DNA of 13,024 nucleotides from the NCBI GenBank assembly GCA_036940085.1, contig JALLBK010000801.1, forward strand, positions 1-13,024, given 5' to 3'. Shown piece after piece: positions 7,718 to 13,024 of this stretch. Position numbers and translations under genes: made by a program. Position 1 is the stretch's first letter. The number at the start of each line of letters is the position of its first letter. The DNA is from Discostella pseudostelligera. Taxonomy: Eukaryota; Bacillariophyta; Thalassiosirophyceae; Thalassiosirales; Thalassiosiraceae. The notes beneath the pieces are model-generated. The model had not been told where the DNA came from. It did not search any database and saw only the letters and a list, made by a program, of their open reading frames with translations.

Positions 7718-8701
7718 ATGACACTTGGCAAAGGAGTGCCAAGCAACAAGAGGAACACGCCCAAAGGATTTTCTATTCTTGTTGCATTCATTGTCTTCTT
7801 CGCAACCTTCGCCGTGATTTTGTCCAACAATTCATTATCACTATATCATTTTCAATATGTTCTTGTCCCCAAAGATACTGATAAACTGAGGAAAAAGCGT
7901 TGGGCAGTAATGTTGATTGGTGGTGCACGAGTGTATGCTTTCACCCATGAATCATTCCTCGGCAATGTTGTCAATCAGACTGATCCTCCAATGGATGTGT
8001 TTTCTTCTACCTCTTTCGGCAATGCCAGTCTACTTAGTGCGCTCTCATCAGAACTAATGAATATGGAAAGCACAGATTGGAGATTTGACGAACAATACAA
8101 CATATCAGCAAGTGATCAAAAGGGAAGGACAAAGGATAGATTTCTTCGAGAACAGATGGAAGTTTTACAAATGATTGATGACCACGCAGAGCGACAAAAT
8201 ATCACCTACGATTACATCTTCTACGCACGCCCTGATACCTACTATGCAGTTCCATTCAATATCAGCAAGTTGGAAGCATTATTCGAGGAGGAAAAATCAA
8301 AAGGGAACCAAACCATATTTGTCCCTAGCTGCTGTGATTTTTCAGGGTGGTGCGATCGTTTAGCTGCAGCACCATACGATGACTTTGCGAGGATGATCCG
8401 AGTGACTGAAGAATGGATATCAACGGGAGGTCTAGAAGGCGGACCGTATGAAAAAGCATTCCGCAATCGAGCTCAGTTTGCCAATCTCACCCGTATTGAT
8501 ATGCAAAGACCTGATGACTATTCTTTTTATACAGCAAGATATGGACATGCTGCTATGAAATGCGCAGGTGTAGACGATACGGGTATAGGTTGGACAGATA
8601 CCATTTGCAATTGGGGCCTTCCACTCGATTTAGACATGTCAATTTCAAAATGCAAATTCATAAACATGACCACACATTATGGAAGTGAAGGAGGAGGATG
8701 A
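7718..8701 (+). CDS. Type II membrane protein, glycosyltransferase-like
   Basis: This intact, intronless frame of 327 residues starts with ATG at 7718 in a good context (ACAACATGA). A short basic N-terminus (KGVPSNKRNTPK) precedes a hydrophobic segment at residues 18-35 (FSILVAFIVFFATFAVIL), so the protein should be a single-pass type II membrane protein facing the Golgi or ER lumen. The lumenal part carries about eight N-X-S/T sequons (such as NQT, NIS, NIT, NLT and NMT). Residues 164-177 read YDYIFYARPDTYYA; an aromatic-rich strand ending in R-P-D with the following P-F is a pattern of glycosyltransferase-like proteins in which Asp may bind the metal-nucleotide sugar. Further Cys residues (PSCCDFSGWC and near the C-terminus) suggest disulphides. 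The donor, acceptor and exact family are unknown. It is the only long gene here without breaks. Confidence 0.8.
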   Translation: MTLGKGVPSNKRNTPKGFSILVAFIVFFATFAVILSNNSLSLYHFQYVLVPKDTDKLRKKRWAVMLIGGARVYAFTHESFLGNVVNQTDPPMDVFSSTSFGNASLLSALSSELMNMESTDWRFDEQYNISASDQKGRTKDRFLREQMEVLQMIDDHAERQNITYDYIFYARPDTYYAVPFNISKLEALFEEEKSKGNQTIFVPSCCDFSGWCDRLAAAPYDDFARMIRVTEEWISTGGLEGGPYEKAFRNRAQFANLTRIDMQRPDDYSFYTARYGHAAMKCAGVDDTGIGWTDTICNWGLPLDLDMSISKCKFINMTTHYGSEGGG

Positions 8702-8807
8702 GTTAGTGAGTTACACTACAATACAGCTTGTTGATTGGCATGTAATTTCTCGACGGCAGTATGATCAATCGTTGAAGTGGGGTGGTGCTGGATACGAGGA
8801 GGTTAAG

Positions 8808-9570
8808 TCAAGATGCATATAAAATTGATGAAATCCAATCAACTCTAATAGAACTACTATTCCCCACCTGATTAACACTCTTCCCTGCCGGACTATTCAC
8901 CACATCCTCCACCCTCTCTATCAAATGACTAGCCCCCTTTCGTATCCTCTCTGCCATCTCGGGAGTCTTATGCACAGCCCGATTGTCAAACGTAGGACAA
9001 TACGATAACAGTTTGCCATTCACATCCATCTCGAATACATCAATGATTGTCATGGTAACCAAATCACCAAAGTCGTTCAATACCAAATAATTGTGAGGCC
9101 GTCAGTGCTTGTGGTAATACTACCTCGGCGTCGGGTGCAAATATTTGATGGGGGAGGGGAGCTTCCTTTCGCTTCGTTGGTACGGATGCCTTTCCAAAGG
9201 TTGCCTTTGTATTAGAAGTAGTATTGCTAGTATCAACCTGATGAAACTCAAATGTTTCATTCTCCAAATGAGCAATTGTAATATTATTCTCATCGGTCAA
9301 TGTCTTAGTATCATTGGCAGCAGTGTTGTCATCTTCCGTCAATCCCTTAACGGTACTATCCTCCTCTTCTTCATCTTCATCGTCATCAAATTCTCAAAAT
9401 TAGTCACACCCGACGACACATTCTTATCCATCTCATCTCCATCGTCATCGTCATCATCACCATCATCGCAGGAGGATGGATCAATACCCATATACAACTT
9501 GGCCTACCAATCCAATGCCATACGAAAATTCGTGCACCCCCAACTCGAAGGAACCTACCAATCATCCAAA
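8808..9570 (-). pseudogene. Decayed gene with NTF2/SnoaL-like C-terminal segment
   Basis: Read on the - strand, the pieces in order are: WGVHEFSYGIGLVGQVVY (about 9545-9490), then an acidic run SSCDDGDDDDDDGDEMDKN, then DDEDEEEEDSTVKGLTEDDN, then a Thr/Asn-rich linker to KRKEAPLPHQIFAPDAEVV (about 9180-9120), then VLNDFGDLVTMTIIDVFEMD and NGKLLSYCPTFDNRAV (9083-8965), ending in WISSILYAS at the stop 8808-8810. The strand pattern IIDVFEMDVNGKLLSY is typical of NTF2/SnoaL-like folds. The YGIGLVGQV piece resembles a GAF-type motif. One-base shifts occur near 9495, 9370 and 9085. Sequence upstream to about 9790 is open in patches (for example IWVTSCSFGGDDKVCCIDQG) and may be the broken N-terminal part. 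Function unknown; it lies tail to tail with the membrane-protein gene. Confidence 0.6.
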
Positions 9571-9790
9571 TAGCCATTTTCCACAAAATGTACTGCCCCC
9601 TACCTGCCACTGCCATCCCCCCTACTTGCCTCCCCCCACGCGACGGCTGCATTGACCAAAGTGAACAATATCTGCCCACACCCCTGATCTATGCAACAAA
9701 CTTTGTCATCTCCACCAAATGAACATGAAGTGACCCAAATTTGATCACCACCACAGCGAGTATTCAGACCTTTCTCCACCAAAAATTATT

Positions 9791-10061
9791 CATCTATGGC
9801 CGATGACAATGCTTACAACGCAACGGAGACCGCCGACTGGGAATCAGCCACGGAAAGACAATGACATAAATAGCTGTAGAATTAACAAGTACAGAGGCTA
9901 CTTGGTCTATCATCGGGTGTATTTGCTTGCCTGGAATTGCACGTGGAAGAAGAAGTGGTTTCCATTGGGTCGACGAGCGGCGGTGGTGGCCATGGTCACT
10001 GTTAATTGTCAATGTCAGTATTTTGTGTTCTGTGTTGCATTTCGAGGTTCTTAAAACCAAA
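9791..10061. other. Intergenic, no gene seen
   Basis: This is a 270-base spacer between two divergently oriented gene remnants. It may hold both promoters. No TATA box or repeat stands out. Confidence 0.5.
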
Positions 10062-11406
10062 ATGGCGACGGAAGGTTTGCTGAACAACGCCGACTTGAGC
10101 GCACCACCAGAAGTGTGAGTAATTACACATGTTGATTGTGGTGTCAATACATATTCCAACGATCAACGCCGACTTGAGCGCACCACCAGAAGTGTGAGTA
10201 ATTACACATGTTGATTGTGGTGTCAATACATATTCCAACGATCTCATATTCAATTCCTTCCTCTTCCTCTCAATACAGATTCTTGAAAAATTGTACGCTT
10301 TCAATATTCTGCAAGCCATCTGTTGATCAATTGAAAGCATTCATCGCCGCACGTAATTATCCGGACAAAGAGAGATATGTAACTCCTCCGGGGAACAAGG
10401 GAACTCTGAAAGAGGCGCAAGAAGGCATCATGAAACCGATTAGATTTGCATATGATTGGAGAGAACGAGCCATCGTCGTCGAACACCAAGATTTACCAAC
10501 CGACATCACCGATAGTGAGGAGAGCGTAACTCCTACGGCAGCAATCCATACTGTGAAACTAACTTCCGTTGAAGCAACTGTGTTACTGTCGGAGTTACTA
10601 AGCGATGAGGAGTGGGTGAGGAATAAAACAACCTCATGTCGTTAGTAAGAACATCAACAATTGTTTCCCAAGAGGACAAGGAAAAGGCGGATAAATAATT
10701 GATGCTACATCTCACCACCCGCTTTGGTGAGCACAAGAATCAAAAAGTTCTGAAAGCAAGGTGTTACCACTGGTCAATGAAGTTGGCATCGAAGAATCTC
10801 GCCGTGGACGCTGCATGCATGATATTGAGTGAGCATGTGAAGAAAGATATAGCACGCTTGAAAAAAGAGGTCTCACTATTATCAGGCGACGTGAGTAAAT
10901 TTCGATATTGCTCCCTGGTATCCGAGCAACATGGTGCCTATCTCTATTATGACACAAATAACGAGGTCTTCATTCGAAGTGGTAAGGTAACCCATCGCGG
11001 ATTTAAAGTCCGCGATGACGAGTATCGCCTCGCAGCAGAGAACCTGGCAAGTTCTATCCGCTCTACCCATCCAACACGTCGCAAAGAGCCAACGAACGTT
11101 AGAGGCACATGAGGTGTATTTGAAAATTAAGTTCAATTGGTTGGGTCTGGCTTCATATCGACATCACCTGATGCGCTGAATTTGAACAGAGATTGGAAGG
11201 ATGGCGGATTTCTCATTTTGTCTATTAAGGAGAAGGAACGCATCAGTAAGAGCTCCGCCGGGAAGACACAGCTGGACACATTTCATAATATTTGTGCTTA
11301 CCAATTGGAGCTCGGCTATGACCTTGCCATCAGCCCGTTGCATAATGTTTCGCAGAACCCTGGATTTGAATCATTTTTGGGGATTGTTAATGGATACGAC
11401 AAGTGA
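10062..11406 (+). pseudogene. Decayed two-exon gene of unknown function
   Basis: Exon 1 (10062-10114) starts MATEGLLNNADLSAPPEV. An intron ends with CAG at 10278, and splicing keeps the frame into exon 2: FLKNCTLSIFCKP, SVDQLKAFIAARNYPDK, then NKGTLKEAQEGIMKPI. The VDQLKAFIAAR helix and following loop recall SAP/HeH-type DNA-binding helices, with low certainty. The frame ends at TAG 10643. One frame over, the text continues without a clear gap (TSTIVSQEDKEKADK, RFGEHKNQKVLKARCYHW, KKDIARLKKEVSLLSGDVSK, AYLYYDTNNEVFIRSGKV, VGSGFISTSPDALNLNRDW, YDLAISPLHNVSQNPGFES) to the TGA at 11404, with in-frame stops at 10696, 11110 and 11128. That gives about 390 codons. I recall similar uncharacterised proteins from diatoms. 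Alternatively 10062-10645 is a live 139-residue protein followed by a separate remnant. Confidence 0.65.
10085..10242. repeat. Perfect 79-bp tandem duplication across a 5' splice site
   Basis: Bases 10085-10163 are repeated without a mismatch at 10164-10242. The unit holds the last 30 bases of exon 1, the donor GTGAGT and the first half of the intron, so there are two donors (10115 and 10194). Using the first gives a 164-base intron (10115-10278) and an open frame. Using the second runs into TGA. Without the duplication the intron would be 85 bases. The perfect identity suggests a recent event. Confidence 0.95.
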
Positions 11407-11771
11407 GCGACAAGAACAATAAAATAATGAAATATTTGATGTGGATGTTTGTAGGCAATCATCATCTTGCAACTCACGAGCGCGATGGAGTTGCCGAACG
11501 GTAGTATCAGCCGCAACTATACCACCGATCACCGAGCGCAGTGTGCATCTTGGGTTTTGACGGTGGTCAGTAGTAGTAGTAGTAGTAGTATCTTTGAAGT
11601 TACTTGTGTATGAGAGAGCGTAGTAGGGCTGGTGGCTGGTGGCGGTGACGGTGCCAGTGCCAGTGCCAGTGCCAGTGCCAGTGCCAGTGGCGGCGAGTTG
11701 CCTCTTTTCCATTTTGTGTGCGCACTTCTTGCGCGCTGCCAATATAATTAGGAGTACTACTTATGCACGCG
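11407..11771. repeat. Microsatellite-bearing spacer: (AGT)n and (GTGCCA)n
   Basis: (AGT)7 occupies 11569-11590, and 6.5 perfect copies of GTGCCA occupy 11651-11689. On the - strand an open frame from an ATG near 11711 (MEKRQLAATGTG...) reads through both arrays as Gly-Thr and poly-Thr and then contains SVIGGIVAADTTVRQLHRA. It might be a small gene or an exon with a GTGAGT donor near 11480, but the composition is dominated by the repeats and no domain is visible. Confidence 0.7.
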
Positions 11772-12671
11772 CCCTCTCTCTCTAGAGAGGAGTGAGTGCA
11801 GAGTCAGCGTTAGGGTCTTCAGTGGCGAGCTGTGCCAGATGATGTGACAATTGAAGAAAGACACAGTCGATACTTAACAACACTCACCGCCTCCACCAAC
11901 AACTTCAACCCACCACCTTCCAACGCTTCGGCAATGACAACATCGTGTCGACATGGCATGGCGTCTCTTCCAGCGGAAATGATGACGATGGACGCTATGG
12001 ACAACGATATCTATCTCGTGGACGATGTGCGATCTCGTGAGGTCGGGGCTGGCTTGAGTGTGAGCGATGGTGGCGGGCGGCGGCGGATTCAAATTGGAAA
12101 CCGACGACAGCGACGGCGACGATTACGCTAAATTAATTATTTCTACTACTCATCTATTAATCTAACATATTAAAGTCTCTACATACATTATCGATTGATA
12201 CGTTTATGATCGCAGGTGATTGTCATTCGCCACGGATAGGGCAATCCTCTCCGATCCGTCGAGACGCCGCGACGTCGACACGACGACATTGAAATTCAAT
12301 CGCATCAAAATGTCTCCTTTCAGTTCCCCCATCGCCCCCGAACATCGTAGGTCACATACCCTATCATAGGGGCGATTGTAATATCATTTGATGAGTCTGG
12401 GGGGCGTCATGGAGGCTCGGATGGCCGTCATTGTCGATCGAGTTGTCGATCGAGCATCGATAATCGATGCGATACCGTCGATGCGAGAATGTGTTCCGCG
12501 TGGAGGGGGAGTTGAGGTCGAGATTGACAGATTTTGTCAATCACGAGAACGTCACAAGAGGTCACAAGGCTACAAGCAGGCTACAGTGTCACATCGGTGC
12601 TGTCGCAGCTGGCACTGAAGTCATGACGCTGACTCTGCACTCGCTCCTATCTCTCTCTCTAGAGAGAGAGC
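11772..12671. mobile_element. Foldback/MITE-like element, ~0.9 kb, imperfect terminal inverted repeats
   Basis: The two ends are inverted copies of about 65-70 bp. A self-complementary CTCTCTCTCTAGAGAG lies outermost (11774-11789 and 12651-12666). GAGTGCAGAGTCAGCGT (11794-11810) has its exact 17-bp complement at 12626-12642. CTTCAGTG (11817-11824) has its complement at 12613-12620, and weaker pairing continues to about 11838 and 12601. No target-site duplication is clear and no transposase is encoded. The interior contains an open frame at 11832-12131 (begins VPDDVTIEERHSRYLTT) that I do not recognise and that turns Arg-rich and repetitive, and a GATCGA-rich palindromic patch at 12435-12485. 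It may be a non-autonomous transposon; ends are approximate. Confidence 0.55.
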
Positions 12672-12681
12672 AAGCAAGAGT

Positions 12682-12950
12682 GCGTCAAGGAGCCTCGCCG
12701 CTACTTCTCAACCGAACGGGTTGCACGAGGATTTTAAAGATCCGTCTGTCAGTGGTTTCAAATTCGAAATTGTTCTTTACTGCTCGTCACTGCGAACAAT
12801 GCCACGTCAGTGTCTTTTTAAATTCAAATATTTAACGCTTTTGAAACTATTTCGGATGGGTTTCGCGTAATCCTGCCGCAAAGTGGCAGCTGCGGCGGAC
12901 AGGCGGATCGAGCTTTTTCGTTCAGGTGAATAGTGGCGAGGCTCCAAGAC
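12682..12950. repeat. Imperfect inverted repeat pair
   Basis: GTCAAGGAGCCTCGCCGCTAC (12684-12704) pairs with 12931-12950 (TAGTGGCGAGGCTCCAAGAC) with about four mismatches, and weaker pairing extends inward to the GAACG/CGTTC boxes near 12714 and 12919. The loop is about 215 bases, AT-rich, with no gene. It starts only about 10 bases after the foldback element. Confidence 0.65.
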
Positions 12951-12962
12951 AAAGGCCGGCTG

Positions 12963-12974
12963 TTTCCCGCCAAA
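12963..12974. promoter_or_regulatory. E2F-type site TTTCCCGCCAAA
   Basis: TTTCCCGCCAAA is an exact match to the classical E2F/DP consensus and reads as a site in either orientation. It is close to the right edge, so its target gene, if any, probably lies beyond 13024. An ATTGCCACGTGG motif (G-box core CACGTG) follows 3-15 bases later, which strengthens the case for a promoter. Confidence 0.45.
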
Positions 12975-13024
12975 TTATTGCCACGTGGAAATGCGATTTG
13001 GCAAGCCCATTGATTTGACAATCT

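Noticed and set aside
1093..11406. Alternative genetic code as the reason for in-frame stops
   Set aside because: All three stop codons interrupt the frames, one-base shifts accompany them, and the intact genes end normally at TGA or TAA.
11832..12131. 99-codon + strand frame within the foldback element
   Set aside because: No ATG at its start, repetitive Arg-rich end and no recognisable domain; kept only as a note under the element.
1..13024. tRNA or rRNA genes
   Set aside because: I looked for B-box (GGTTCGA) contexts and rRNA-like conserved stretches on both strands and saw none that form a tRNA or match rRNA.

Overview
The window looks like a gene-poor, repeat-rich stretch of a eukaryotic nuclear genome, most likely a diatom (probably centric) or a related microalga. 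The reasons are one short GT-AG intron, a type II membrane protein rich in N-glycosylation sequons, many microsatellites and minisatellites, no operon structure or Shine-Dalgarno sites, and several gene fragments that resemble protein families I associate with diatom genomes. The taxon is an inference; no marker gene is present.

Layout. 1-116: two perfect copies of a 48-bp unit. 117-1092: no confident gene, but a threonine-rich low-complexity zone with tri- and hexanucleotide arrays and a possible broken Cys/Thr-rich gene. 1093-3327 and 6002-6730: two halves of one decayed gene on the + strand, with a 3'-5' exonuclease domain whose DEDDy residues are all present, a conserved middle region and a C-terminal Cys cluster. 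It is broken by stops, frameshifts and an approximately 2.67-kb insertion. 3325-5996: that insertion, with a small intact J-domain protein on the - strand, a degenerate GAT-rich satellite, a minisatellite and GTTCTGGA-type repeats near both ends. 6731-7717: intergenic, with a TATA-like site and an E2F-like site. 7718-8701: the best intact gene, a single-pass membrane glycosyltransferase-like protein. About 8808-9570, - strand: decayed gene with an NTF2/SnoaL-like C-terminal segment. 10062-11406: a third decayed gene, with a short intron carrying a 79-bp duplication across its 5' splice site. 11407-13024: microsatellites, an approximately 0.9-kb foldback element with imperfect terminal inverted repeats, a second inverted repeat, and an exact E2F-type site close to the right edge.

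The genes do not form a pathway. Two or three apparently dead genes and at least two insertion-like elements surround two intact ones. Single-base indels account for many of the breaks, so assembly error has to be excluded. The pseudogenes also carry in-frame TAA, TAG and TGA codons, which favours real decay.
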